From Wyeomyia smithii (Eukaryota; Arthropoda; Insecta; Diptera; Culicidae), in assembly GCF_029784165.1 (NCBI RefSeq), contig NC_073695.1, forward strand, positions 11,197,786 through 11,261,785: DNA of 64,000 nucleotides, written 5' to 3'. A program made the translations under genes and the position numbers. The notes under the pieces are model-generated. The model had not been told where the DNA came from, searched no databases, and was given only the letters and a program-made list of their open reading frames with translations. Of this stretch, positions 1 to 11,887 are shown piece after piece; the first letter of the stretch is position 1; every line of letters begins with the position of its first letter.

Positions 1-1660
1 CAACAATTTCTGAGCTACAGTATTTAAATTAAAGCCTATACAAAAATTCATACGCACTTTTTGACAATTAATTTTTAGTCTACAAAGGTCGTTCAAATCA
101 AAATGGTCGAAATTGGAATGTATTTGCTCGTATATAGATCCCCAGAGCCTGTATTTTTTTTTTTTTTCTAATATTAAGGTTCTGATTACTGTTTATGAGC
201 AATTCTCGCTTAAACCGTCCCACATGAGGTTTTTAAAAAAGGATATTTTTGTGTCTAAATGATTGAAAGTAGTGAAAAAATGAAAAAAAAACACTTTGGT
301 TAGTTTGTATTGATGGACCCCTTAGACACGCAGCGGTTGAACGGTTTTAGGGAAAGTTGAATTTTGAGCAATTTTTGTTTTTTTTATTGATTCATTTCTC
401 TTGAATGTGTCATTGAACTCCCTACAACCAGCAAGTCGTAGGCATAGAGCTTTCGTTTTTGAGCAAGTTCGCAAACACCGGCTTCAAATTTGGCACCACC
501 ATTGGAAAGTTGAGAAGAAATGCCTTAAGATACATTCAAAAAATTAGATGAGCATTGAGCTTACCTTCACATTCAGAACACTTCTCGCAATCGAGCTTCG
601 AACAGGCCAACGCAGAACACGCGGCCAATATCAAATCAACGCGCTTTTATATAATTTTATACCATTGTCTCTTATGAGATGGGACAATAGTTTTTGATAT
701 TCTCCTCGAAGTTTTGCACAACATAGTTGTTGAGTTCATCTTTTGTTAGGAAACTATCCATCTACGTTTAAAAACTCAATTGTGGAAAAAGGCAAATGGG
801 ACGGAAAGAACAAAGAAAGCAAAATTTTATCGCTATTTTTTTGTTTTTCCTAGCGGAAGGAAGGTGTCTAGTATCAGCATTTTATTCCGTTGAAGGAATG
901 TGGGAAAAATATCCTATTTCACACTATGCATCGAAAGTGTGTCTGTTTTTGGAAGTAGAATTTTATGAGTGCACCAAACCACTGTTTTTCTAATACCATT
1001 TTACTGAATGATTATCATTGATTTAGATTACTCTATCTAAGCCTGCCTCTCTCGTCAATATTTTTTTTGTTTTTTTGTTTGTACATATAACGATTTTATT
1101 TGTCAGGTCGTTTATGCACATAAAATTTTTTTTTAGCTTGACTAACTAGATTCAGAAGAAACTCTAATTCTGTAGAATTATTTCTACCATTACATTGATT
1201 AATAAAACAGATGTATTAATTGAAAAGCTTTAGTATTTTCAGTCTTCGTTGTTCATTTATGCCTGTAAAGGCAGGTTTGACTAGGTCCACAAAACTTAGC
1301 TGTCTCCATCCACCTAGAATGGCTGTTATCCTTTGTTGTAAGAATTTATGTTTTACAGTTTCTGCAGTTCGGTTGCCACAGTGTCGACGTCCGCCCGCTG
1401 AATGACAAATAACAGTTTCCGATGTTCAATTTTTTCAATTGTGTTCGCTGTTCTGATGTTAGTCGTCTTGTTGCTATGTTCCGCCAGGCGCGTGTCCAGC
1501 CACTCCCAGGATATTTTTGTTCTACCCTTGGTAAATCTGTTTGGTTGATGACCTAAATCTAAAATGTAAAATGCAGTGCCTTCAACGACTTTGCTGAAAC
1601 TTACAGATCGAATAAATAGAGTTATTTTTAAGTAAATCTAAAGAGCAAAAAGCAAAGCAA
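1..1660. other. No supported gene; AT-rich intergenic DNA
   Basis: Only short AT-rich open frames occur here (for example 796-993 and 1220-1405 on +). None has a recognisable domain or a codon pattern that stands out from the background. I see no terminal repeats with a target duplication. A homopolymer T run lies near 150-168. Confidence 0.5.
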
Positions 1661-1664
1661 AACT

Positions 1665-1862
1665 AAACTCAATCACTAACATTTCGCTGTCCAAACTTGA
1701 CCTTGCTGTTTTTGGATGTATACACCTTTGCAGCCAAATATTAATATATAGGGCAATTGCGTGTCTAGCGCTTCGATCATATTCATACTAACAGTCTATC
1801 CCGGGCTGAGATTCGAACGAACCCCGACTGACTTGTTAGGTTAGCATCGTATCTCGAGAAGA
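1665..1862 (-). mobile_element. tRNA-derived SINE, Feilai-like, degraded
   Basis: Read on the minus strand, the segment starts with a tRNA-like head (TACGATGCTAACCTAACAAG near 1852-1833) and a pol III B-box-like GTTCGAATCT (plus positions 1809-1818). It ends in a CTTTG-rich tail near 1665-1680. The order of parts matches the better preserved copy at 17740-17955: head, B box, 'agactgttagtat', 'gatcgaagcgctag', tail. It is more diverged than that copy. The name Feilai-like rests on resemblance to mosquito SINEs as I know them; no search was done. Confidence 0.5.
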
Positions 1863-2797
1863 GTCTGAACAGCACGTTTCTTAGTTTCACTTTATTAAGA
1901 GAGCGCATTCCCATCAAAATTTGTTGTCCACGCTCCCCAACTTTGTAACAAATTTTAAGCTAATACTTAAAATTAAACATAAAATGTCTGTCAAACTGTG
2001 TCACGTAGGCGCATTTTTTGCTTCCGTCTCCCAAATTCACCAAACTTGACACAGAATATTAATTTCGACTCGCCGTTTAATAGCTCCTCATAAAATCCAG
2101 TTCTATCGGAACCGCCTGCGCTGATATACGTTCGAACCAATTGGCTACCATGTTAGGTGAATGCTAACAAAATAAACACATCGTAAAAATTTCACTCGCC
2201 AAAAGTTACTGTCGACAAACAGATGTCCCCCTAACAACTGCAATATCGCAATCTGCAGAAAACGGAAACGCGGATTTTTTTAGCTCGTCTGCGAAATTGA
2301 GGACCAGCGAAGTTAAAACTAAAATTGTGCAACTAATCTGATTTATTTAATTATTACTTTTCCTGTCTTGACAGAAAAATCCTTTTTCTTTCATTGCGTC
2401 AAATTCACTGCTGAAGCATGTCGAAAATTGTCCCACGCAACGGTCTATAATTGTTTCCCGTCCAAGGGTAATTCAGTTTCAAACGTTAATTTTACCGCTT
2501 TGTTTTGAACTAACAAACTGATGCTTTTTGGTAGCATTAGAAAATAATGAGAGAAATTTGAAATAATAAAATATAAAACCGAATACATATAAATCAAATA
2601 GAAGATGGTAAACAAATTTTTACGCGATACAAGGGATTTGGCATCAGCCTTTCTCGGAACAAGCAAGCTGTCCCGAATTATCTCTGTTCTCCGCTAAACT
2701 CAATCTGCCACCACAAATTATCCATTCTTCCGCGTAATCCCAGTTTGTCAGCTGTTGTTAAACACACCATGGCTTAACCGACATCATTATCGTTCAC
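1863..2797. other. No supported gene
   Basis: This is AT-rich sequence. The minus-strand open frame at 2445-2666 has no recognisable motif and looks like chance. I see no terminal repeats in this stretch. Confidence 0.45.
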
Positions 2798-3142
2798 AGC
2801 AATGGGCGATCTTCGAAAAAAAATCGATTCTCCTGCATCGATTAATCAAAATTAATAAAATCGATTCATAAAAAAATCGAGCCCGAAAAATCGATTTAAC
2901 AAAAAATCGATTTTTGTTTGGTATAAGCTTTTTACGACCTTTTTTGGCTATATTTGTGGAGATTTTGTTTTGTTCTGGTTTATCCATCATGTTTTCTGGT
3001 TTATCAATCATGTTCAACGAGTTTTCGTTCACAACATCTACTAACGATACGGCTTTTTTAGTTTATTGCCATCTTCTTTTACCGCGTGTACTCTTTTGGC
3101 GGTTTTTTTCTACTAAGAGTTTTCGTTGTCGCTCATCCCATA

Positions 3143-3280
3143 GACCATTTCACGAGACGTTTGTGAACTTGATTCATGAACGAAATTTTGACAAAAAGTT
3201 TGGAACCGCTGTCATAATGCACGTGGAAGCATCATCAACATCAGCAGGATCCGTGACACCTATCAGTTCGTGAAATGGTC
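3143..3280. mobile_element. 138-bp MITE, TA target site
   Basis: A perfect inverted repeat, GACCATTTCACGA on the left and TCGTGAAATGGTC on the right, bounds 138 bp. It is flanked by TA on both sides (3141-3142 and 3281-3282). There is no coding capacity. The TA duplication suggests mobilisation by a Tc1/mariner-type transposase, which is an inference from size and target. Confidence 0.7.
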
Positions 3281-3320
3281 TATTGTTTAGGATGCACTAA
3301 GAGCAATCCAAACCTGTATA

Positions 3321-3457
3321 ATTGGGTTGTTTAGCTAGTTCAAATCGTGATTTAAAAGCGAAGGACAATGATAGAATTTTTTTTTAAATCACGTTTTACT
3401 TAGAGAATTCAGATCTTTCAGATGATAGAAAAAACTGATATAGCTGAACAACCCAAT
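3321..3457. mobile_element. 137-bp MITE, TA target site
   Basis: The left end ATTGGGTTGTTTAGCTA and the right end (reverse complement ATTGGGTTGTTCAGCTA) match at 16 of 17 positions. They are flanked by TA at 3319-3320 and 3458-3459. It lies only 40 bp from the MITE ending at 3280 but has different ends, so the two are separate insertions. Confidence 0.65.
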
Positions 3458-4187
3458 TAATAAAAAAATCGGAACATCCGCAGCACAAACTCAAATAAAC
3501 AAAATGCCGAGCGCAACACCATGCTGAACAGAATGCAGCACGGCATATACACGAACATTTAATTCAACTTTTGCAATATATGTGTTAACGAGTACCCCGC
3601 TACTCATAGTTGAAAAATAGTTTGAGGTAGCAAATGTGAAATAATGTTGGCTAATATCCAAAACGGTAAATTCAATATCCAATGCAATGCAAAATTTCAG
3701 CTCAATCGGAATTCAGGAGTATTTGGTCTAAATTTCACTTTCTCGACCTCTGAAGAAAAGCACAGTTTGTAATAGTTTTTTTTTGTGCCAAATGTCTTAT
3801 GCCTTTTTCACGCTATAGCAGATATCACGTGATATCGCGTATCTTGAAACATACATACATCTAGTTTTCACGGAAAGTTTGGAGTATGGGATTTGAAATC
3901 AAGATGAGCAATATTACATCATGTGAACGGGTAATTAAAAATGTATAAAACGTCGAAGTCGGGTGTTATCCGAAAAATCGAAATTTTGCTAACTGTTCGT
4001 GAGGGCTAAACATTGAACACTACTTCTAAATTAAACTGTCAAAGTCCATTGCCACCCCAATATACACCAATCAGTTAGTAATGATTGTATACAATACATA
4101 TATGTCAAACTTTCGAGGCGGTCTTGTGGTCGGCAATTTATATTCAGTTCGAGGTGCAAACTTGTCTCGTCGTTCTTTCATCCTTGC

Positions 4188-4723
4188 TAGGGATATGAAC
4201 CGGTTCTTAGAAAAGAGCGAAAGAACGAACGGCTCACGAAAAAGAACCACGGTTCTTTGGGCGCAGCAGAACTGTTTGGTTCGCGCGAACCCGAAGTTTA
4301 CCGAGACAACACGAACTGTCAATGCTCGTGAATCATTGTGAACCATGAGCAGCGTTGCCAGGTATCCAGATTTAGCTGGATTATCCAGATTTTTGAACAT
4401 GTATCCAGGTAGACAGCTTTGATGTCCAATTATCCAGATTTTTCATGGATGATCCAGGTTTTATCCAGATTTTATTTTCTCTGTTCCGCAAAAAGGTCAT
4501 CACTTCAATTTTGGCGCGAAATTTTGCAATTTTGTCACCTCAAATTTTGCGTACCCCAAGACTTTTATTCGAAAAATTAACCTTTCACCCCACGAAATGA
4601 CTGCCAGATTTTTTCCAGATTTTTATTTTGTCTTTTCCAGATTTTTGATAAAATGACCTGGCAACGCTGACCATGAGTCAGTTCAGAACCGCTCTTGCAA
4701 AAGAGCCGTTTCACCCACCCCTA
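4188..4723. mobile_element. Non-autonomous hAT element, interrupted
   Basis: The element starts TAGGGATATGAACCGGTTCTT. Its right end reads, as reverse complement, TAGGGGTGGGTGAAACGGCTCT. The flanking octamers are ATCCTTGC (4180-4187) and ATCCTTGA (4724-4731), a 7/8 match, which is the hAT duplication length. It contains reiterated GGTTCTT/AAGAAC and AAGAGC words. It is split by the element at 4350-4669, so without that insertion it is about 210 bp. Confidence 0.65.
4350..4669. mobile_element. 320-bp hAT MITE with perfect 8-bp duplication
   Basis: The terminal inverted repeats are perfect over 14 bp (CAGCGTTGCCAGGT). They are flanked by an identical octamer, ACCATGAG, at 4342-4349 and 4670-4677. 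The interior repeats the word (T/G)CCAGATTT many times. Size, CAG-initial ends and 8-bp duplication are those of a non-autonomous hAT element. It sits inside another hAT-type element, so it is the younger of the two. Confidence 0.85.
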
Positions 4724-5459
4724 ATCCTTGATATATTTCACAACGCATGCGTATTAGCCAAATTTCATACGGGTTTGTCTATTGATGTCGCGTTTAAAAA
4801 GGCAAAAAAATGGTTACTGCGTTAAAAATACTGGAGGGACTTAATTTGGCTGCGGATTGTTCTTTTTCAACTCGACGACAAGGTTATCCAGCTTCCCTGA
4901 CCTACAAGAAACGTCAAAATGGGCAGCGTGCCATTACCGTTCGTGGAAAGCTGGATATTCTGGAACCTTGTGGGGGTGGTGACATACTCATGAAAAAAGT
5001 TGTCATGGACGTTGACAATTGTTTGAACCAACAAAAACATTTGAAATGCGTTTTTCTCGGTTTCATGTCTACTGAACTTTAGTCCCTTTTTAAACTATGG
5101 TCATCCCGGTAAAAAATTTACACCTTTTTCAGATTAGTGTCCGAGTTCCGAGCACACACTTCTTTGGAGATAAGAAAAAATTTTGTATACTATCAATAAA
5201 GAAATTTTCTTCTCTTCAAAAAACAGTGTTCTCGGAATTCGGCCGCAGATTACGTTAGCAACAATAAATGCAATCACTATTGTCTTGAATCCGTTTTGCA
5301 CACATTTATTTTTTAGGCGAAAAAAAAACGATCTTGCCATCCAAAGGATCGAATCAGTAGAAGATCGCGCGCAAAGAAATCGATTCAAAAAATCGATGAA
5401 TCGACCTAAAAAGATCGATTTTGCAAAAATTGGATCGATCTTGCCCATTGCTAGTTCAC

Positions 5460-8000
5460 ACACCCGTGAGTCAATCAACAAAGGAAGAGGTTCTGTAGGG
5501 TAATTACCAACCCGTCTGTAATGCATCGCGCGATCGATGTTTTTCAGAAAACCTCCACACCTCGTGGGCGTAAAGTCTCGCCCTGATGAATTGCACGCTG
5601 CTTTTTCCGAGTGCACTGGCCACTTAAATTATCCTCAATGTAGAAGCAATTTTCTGCCACCCGACACCCGGCCGCAACTCCCAATTCACCGGTGTCGGAT
5701 TCTCAAAGTAGGCCGCCACTGGCTACCGCGGTGAGCACGTGTTGACTTTGAGTCCTACGGTGACGCAGGTACAGTTCCATTCATCATCACAGCGGTCCCA
5801 GAAATGGTGTCCAAATGTCTGCCAGTTGAAGGGATATTCGTTGCGCTCGATCGCCGCAGTTGTTTTTCCTCACAGCGTACGATGTTTACACCGTCCGTCT
5901 GCGTGGTTGGTTGATTCATGATCAAGCTGCCACAGCCGCACGCTGTGAAAAACGCAGTGCGGGGGTTGTTTCTAAGCTACGTGATCGTGAGAATGTGTGC
6001 ACATACGAGGTGGTGGTTTGTCACAAAACTACGAAAAACCTCATAAGGGCATGGCAAAGCAAACTACGGCTTCTTCATTTTTCTGACATCTTATTATAAA
6101 AATATTTATATAATTGACTAAATTTAAATCATAAAATAAAGATTCACTTAAAACAATTACCTCTCAACTCCTTTTTATGGCTGTTAGCAAAAAAAATTTT
6201 CAAAATCTGTGTAATGAACACGCTTTTTTCATTTTTCAATATTTGATATTATAATCATATGAAATCTTTTAATAAGCATTTCCTGGTTTTTTGATACTAA
6301 TTTGTTCCTGAAGACAAAAATATAGATTAACTCAAAGATACACAAAATATGAACACTTAATTTAGGAACGAACCTTTTGCAGTTATGCTGTAGGATGAGG
6401 CTAAAAGATATTAAATTACGTGCAATAACCAACCATTTCTAAATTGCACAACTTTTCACTGCTTTTTATATTATCATTATTTGCATCAAACCATCATTTC
6501 ACAATTGACCAATAATGCTATCTTTTGCGCTTTTTCTTTCTCAATGGAACCGTCGCGGCCGGCATCGTAAACAAACAATCGGCTAGCTCTAAACTCGGCC
6601 CATTTGTTGGTTTTTCTTCGACAAGCCGAGTGTGACCTGCCGAAAGACACGAGTTTTCACAAATTATACCCACGCCAAAGCCGTTGCTGATTACCATCAG
6701 CGTAAAATCCCACTGGCAAGCGGAACAGGTCTTCAACAGACGGGATTATTGCCATCCGGGATGAACCAGATGGAATGGAAAAGTCGGTCGCTATTCTTAG
6801 TATCAGCGTGGCGTGGTGGGAGCGTGGAAAAATTGTAGCTGATGCGTGACCCGAACGGCGAACGCCGGTATTAATGTTTCAGGCGAAAAAAAACTGAACT
6901 CTCTTGGTGAAAAGAAACCAATTTTATTTAAGTTTTTTTTTTCTCGTCAAGCGATTGCGGACTGGTTTTTTTGGAAAATCGACACCAATCCTAAAAGCAA
7001 ATCCTAAAAATGACAGAGTTTCTGGTACAATAAAGTTTTACTACTTTCTACACTGCTTTGAAAATAGATGTTTGCTTATTTTCAGTAAAAAATAATATCT
7101 TTGATTGAGAAAAATTGTTTGGATACAGGAATTTAACAGCTGAAAACCAGAATATTAATAACAATGTGTTGTATTAAAAAAGTTCCTGCAGTGTCATGTG
7201 GTAACAATGAAATCATGTTCTAACATGATCAACCTTGAATGTTGACATAAAATAATTTTGTTTGTTGTTGCTTTGCTGAGCGTCTCGCTGCCTTGAAAAC
7301 GGAGATTGGTAAACATATTCGTATTTTTTTTTATTGCAAAAATTTCAAAATCGACTATAATCAGTTTATTTTTACCCAGTCGCTGCCGCAGATCGCAAAT
7401 AACCGCTCGAATCATCGAGATGAAAATTGCGGATAAGACAATTGCAGCGGTTAGAAATCGCAACGGGGAAAAAAACCTACGGTCACAACACCCACTTTGA
7501 TCGGACAGTAAACAACAACACACTGTTATTTCAGGACACCCCCTCTATAACTTCCGCTTTGGACGAGCCCCACGATCTTGGGCGTAGCAGATTGTTGCGC
7601 GAGGACCCAGACTATGAAATATTTTACGATTTGCAACAAAACACGTCCCTCCGTTTGCTAATGATCGTCTACATGGCACAGAGAAATTCACACATCACTT
7701 GAAAATGAGATTTAACAAATTTGAGATTTGTTAGTGTTCTTTCGCATGCTGCCTATTTTTCTAATTTAATCTCAAAGTGCTTTTCATTATGCATTAATTG
7801 ACGGGTAATCAAATTACTACAATAAAAGCCAGCAAAAGACAGAATGATTTTAACTCTTATCTGTGCAAATTTCATCAGATGCGCGATAAGGAGTTACAAT
7901 ATCAGCTGAACTTCCGAATATAGAAAATCATATACAAAAGCACGCAAAGAAAAATCGCAGCAACTTATCAAAGGAGTGAATAGTCGAAAAAGCACGACAG
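5460..8000. other. No supported gene; two GC-richer patches
   Basis: GC-richer patches at about 5500-6010 and 6535-6860 stand out from the AT-rich surroundings. Their open frames (5739-5921 and 5860-6099 on +, 6518-6736 on -) carry no domain I recognise. They could be remnants of exons, of a promoter region or of a retrotransposon leader. I see no splice-bounded coding exon that I would defend. Confidence 0.4.
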
Positions 8001-8004
8001 ACAA

Positions 8005-9245
8005 AAATCTAATTCAATAACATTTTTAAGCTCAAGAGATTTTTCAATAACTTAAGCTGAATTGTTCCCCAGTAGTCGATCCCTGTCACAGCGAAGGGTC
8101 GAGTGGTGATGGGTCTCGAGGAAGGAAGTCCAGACATAAATTGTTCCATCGCTCTTGAACGCGCTCGAAAGCAGATGATGCTGCTGTGGACCAAACGCCT
8201 GGACAAGTTTCTGGCCCATATGATCCAGTACGATTGTCAGAAAAGGGTTAGAAGTAGTTGAGGTGCTTAATGAAGGTGGAGTTCATGGCAGTTCTAAATT
8301 AGAAGCGTCGGGAGTCTGTGCGAAGAGAGTAGGAGAAATTGATGCTTGTTGCCATACGGTTGATTCGAGATTTCTAGTCTACTGCCGATCCGAATTAGTT
8401 GCTCTGGACTCCAGGCAGAGTCTGGAGAGAGGACAGAGGCGGGATTTCGGTGACACGGGTTGTGATTGTTCAAGTTGTTTCCAATCTTCGTTAAACGCTT
8501 GTTGTTGCACCAACTTGATTGGCAGATTTAACACAAATGTATAAAGGGTGATGATCGGAACAAATGACGCATTGCCGGACATTGACTTGCTTGGTTCCGT
8601 GACTCGAAACGGAACGCTGACAAGGTTTCTTCGCCGCTGAATGAATGCGATCGCTGTTTTGGTCTAACAGTATTCCACTAAATCTTGAATTGTTGTCGGA
8701 TACAGTCTACATGTGTCTACATACGACTACTTCAGACGATTAGTATTTTGGTAGCGGTTCATAAGAAGATTCCAAGCCACTGGATAGTTGGTTGCGCTGA
8801 TTGGGATTGACTGAAATAGAAGAAGAGCTGCATTTTGAATACTCGAACGACTAGTCGATGAGTGGACACAAATAAATCATGAAAATTCATCCAGTTCTCT
8901 ATCTTGCCATCGAAGACGGGAAGTTTAACATCGGGCAAACGCACTTGCGATTCCGAGGAAAGGGGTAGCGCCGTAAATGAGTTGGAGAAGGAAAGGTGTA
9001 ATAGGAATTCATTTCGGGCCAGCTAAAAGCCCTTAAAGGAGTAATAGGCAGATTCAAGGGCTGCCCGATTTTTCAATTGAGCATCGATCGCAGTTTCGTC
9101 AAGGGTCTCCAGGTCACTCTGGACCGTACTGTAATCCGACCACAGCTGGATCAGATTCTCTAACCTAACAGGTATCTCATCAGCATGCGTTTCCTCATCG
9201 TATCTGCCGACAAACGATTTGACGTGATTCAACGATATCACCAGA
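8005..9245 (-). pseudogene. BEL/Pao retrotransposon remnant (gag and integrase pieces)
   Basis: On the minus strand the frame from 9241 reads VISLNHVKSFVGRYDEE-type gag, with RLENLIQLWSDYSTVQ and LDETAIDAQLKNR. This is followed at 8944 by RLPDVKLPVFDGKIENW and MNFHDLFVS, a hallmark of BEL/Pao gag in arthropods. At about 8577-8510 a zinc-knuckle-like QCVICSDHHPLYIC follows. At 8140-8080 RPFAVTGIDYWG matches the start of the BEL integrase core. Most of pol, including protease and reverse transcriptase, is missing between gag and integrase. Several frames are needed to follow it, so it is a dead internal-deletion copy. I cannot place its LTRs. Confidence 0.7.
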
Positions 9246-10379
9246 CTTTTGAGCCACAGCTACAAGAACTTAATAGGTGCTCGGTCGACAATTCAGCAAT
9301 CCTGTGCACAATGGAGTGGAGCAGCGTAAAAACACAAGAAATAAAGTAAAGAATTTAGAAAGTTAATCACCTGCTAGTGATGGGAAACTTGTCGATGCGT
9401 ATTGATAATATCGCTAAATTCCACACATCGATATTATGGTTAATATTTTAACGTTAACTATAATTATCTATATTACAGGGTAGAGCAAGTCAGTGCAGCT
9501 GGTTACTGGAGGAGACCTCACCTACCCTACCCCAGAAGTTTTGCCCCATCTCATGAAAAGCAATGATACGAAATTGTAACAAAATGCTTTTTTTGGATTT
9601 GCATAGCGGTAGTCTATTGATAATTCCTGGTAATTGTTTAGTTTAACTTGGAACTGTTTACGTTTAAAGTTTGAAACTAAAACCCGCTCAATTGTAGCTT
9701 CAAATTGTCAAAACTGTTGCGCCGAAAAAAAATGTCCTGATTTATACAGGGGTAGACAAATGAATGAGATAGGGAATATTTTGTCAATTTTCAAATGGCC
9801 AGAACTTTACAAAAAATGAATGAATTTTGATGACCGGTTTCATTTCACTGGAAAACTATCCTAGTTTCTTAGTATTACTTGTGACCTTGGCGTGACCAAC
9901 CTACACCGGAAATGTTTTGGATATCAGGAGTATGTGTCAAAGTGCACATTTTTGCAACACCTAGAACGTTTTAGGCAACTAAATTATCTATCTAAAATAC
10001 TTCATTTGAAAAAAATCTGAGATCACCGATATTTTCGAAAATCATCTTTGCAAAGTTGCTTGGTTTAATAGGACTTACACACCCACAATGTTTTATTGAG
10101 TTCTGCTGGGGTGCTGCAAGCTCAAAGAAAATTTGTACCGAACAGGAAAAAAACCCGCCAAATTCAACACCCCTGCTCAATTAATTCATACCTCGATGAT
10201 TCTTTGGCAAATTTTCAATCTTTGGGTACCAATGAACTCGAAATAAATTCTAGTTTATTGGTAACATATAAAGCTAACGTTTGCGCTAAAATAAATGGAC
10301 TTTTTTTAGATGGTGATGAAAAAAACTAAGACAGATAATAGAGTTGGATACATTTCTCATTAATGGTAATTATATTATC

Positions 10380-11404
10380 TTATTTGCCAAAAAGTTCTAC
10401 GCACTTGCGAACGGACTTTCGGCAGTTAACTGACACATTCGCCATGGCGGACAAAAACATGCATGTAGGCATGTTTTTAAGCTCTTTCTTCGTTTTTTTT
10501 ATTAATGCCATTTCTGTTTTCGCGACAAAATTATTGGAATAGATCTTGCGCTTCAAGTTTGCCCAGAAATTCTCGATGGGACGCAGCTGGGGGACGTTGG
10601 GTGGATTCGCCGACTTCGATACCACATCGATATTCAGCCGCTCCATCTCCTCCAACGATCGCTTCGAGTAGTGGGCCGACGCCAAATCTTGGCAGAAGAC
10701 CGTGTCTGCGCCCTTATGGTATTTCTTGATGAACGACGCAACTTCTGGCAGGCACTATAAATTTCCCCGTTCACGGCTAGCCCGGAGCGAAAGAAGAGCG
10801 GCTTTGACATCCCCTTCTCGCTGGTTGTCAGCCACAGCAGCACCTTCTTGGGGAACTTGGTGTGTGAAATAAATTTCACCTCGGAGCTCACTTGCTTCGT
10901 GGGAGAAGTGAAATACGAAGTACCCTGCCAGTCGTTGCAATCCAGGGTAAGATGGGTCTCGTCATCCAATCACTCCCACGTCGCGATTCGCCGGGAAAAT
11001 CGAATTGACCATCTTTTTCAACCGCTTTCGCTGCGTCATTGCCTGCAGCTCCGAGACCAGTGGACGGGACTGCCCCGTTCTGACATGTATGTCCATGTTC
11101 TCCACATACTCTTTCACTATTTTACCGCATGCACCAACCTCCCGGCCAAGTGCACGCAGCGATGTAGCCACTTTTCCCTCGGTCTTCCTCTTCAGCATCC
11201 CCTCGCTCAGGGTCGTTGGCCGTTCGGAACCGGGCTTTCTTTCGATGCTCTGATCGTTATCCAATAGTGTCAAGATGTTGTAGATGCCGGAACGGGCATA
11301 CCCGGCGTCCACAAAGGGCCGCACGATGGCCGTTTTTGACCGGAGTACCGTTCTTTGAACGCGCACACACTTTGAACGGAGTAGCTTCACTTTTTTCGCC
11401 ATCA
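10380..11404 (-). pseudogene. Degenerate DD37E transposase
   Basis: Translation on the minus strand begins MAKKVKLLRSKCV at 11404. An HTH-like N-terminus follows (VRPFVDAGYARSGIYNIL, then a QSIERKPGS linker). The catalytic core appears in other frames: MDDETHLTLD at about 10965, a second aspartate in QDLASAHYS at about 10690, and PIENFWANLKRK near 10570. The spacing from the second Asp to the Glu is 37 residues, the DD37E signature known from mosquitoes. At least two frameshifts (near 10965 and near 10750) break the frame. The protein would bind the long inverted repeats and cut at TA sites; this copy cannot make it. Confidence 0.75.
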
Positions 11405-11411
11405 CAGTTAA

Positions 11412-11785
11412 GGCTGGATTACACTCTTTGACCAAGCGTCAAATATTTGTCACTTTTTGACAGATAAAAATTTGGTCAAAGATAATTGTTTGTCACTCTC
11501 TAATTTTTACATGTGGCAAACACGGGCAAACAACAATCATGATGTCAAATAAATTTTACCATTATGTCAGAAGGTCCGTGGTCTCCGTGACTCTGTGGTT
11601 AGCGATGTCGGTCGGCTAGCTCTCCCACACTGTTGTGATATCGGGTTCGATACCCTATCAGGTCAAGGATCTTTTCGAGCTGGAAATTTTCTCGACTCAG
11701 CATCAGCCCCCCACAGGCTAGCGTGCGATAATGATATTGCAAAAGCTCAAATATTTGACCATTGGTCAAAGAGTGTAATACAGGC
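11412..11785. mobile_element. MITE (GCCTGTATTACACTC family), carries a SINE
   Basis: The ends read GGCTGGATTACACTC on the left and, as reverse complement, GCCTGTATTACACTC on the right. The whole body matches the intact 202-bp copy at 42887-43088 apart from a central insertion of about 164 bp (11577-11740). Flanks are GTTAA and TTTAG, so any duplication has decayed here. It landed a few bases upstream of the transposase start codon at 11404. Confidence 0.75.
11577..11740 (+). mobile_element. tRNA-derived SINE nested in the MITE
   Basis: The segment has a pol III A-box-like GTGGTTAGCGATGTCGG (11595-11611) and a B box GGTTCGATACC (11644-11654) at tRNA-like spacing. It is followed by a non-tRNA body. 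It is absent from the otherwise identical MITE at 42887-43088, which defines it as an insertion. The flanks GAAGGTC and AAAGCTC are a possible decayed duplication. The fold is not a functional tRNA. Confidence 0.65.
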
Positions 11786-11887
11786 TTTAGAGTTTGACTG
11801 ATAGAGCTGTAAATTTTTTTTTGCTAACTGAGGGGTTACTATGATTGATGATGCATAAGGAGTTTCGTCAGTGCGAATAAAGGTATA

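Larger units (their letters stand above)
2798..5452. mobile_element. Non-autonomous hAT-like composite with ATCGAT word clusters
   Basis: The ends are inverted: AGCAATGGGCGATC at 2798-2811 and, as reverse complement, GATCTTGCCCATTGCT at 5437-5452. The sextet GTTCAC abuts the left end and follows one base after the right end, which suggests a slightly decayed target duplication. Both subterminal regions (about 2815-2930 and 5325-5445) are packed with ATCGAT words. The same ends (TAGCAATGGGCGATA) delimit the element at 42152-46101, which has a perfect 8-bp duplication, so a hAT assignment is inferred from that relative. No transposase is visible. Other elements are nested inside (3143-3280, 3321-3457, 4188-4723). 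Confidence 0.55.

Noticed and set aside
2914..3273. 119-codon plus-strand open frame
   Set aside because: It overlaps an ATCGAT-rich element end and a MITE; hydrophobic start but no domain.
11577..11740. Possible tRNA gene with A and B boxes
   Set aside because: The arms do not pair as a tRNA, a long non-tRNA tail follows, and it is absent from the sister MITE. It is a SINE.
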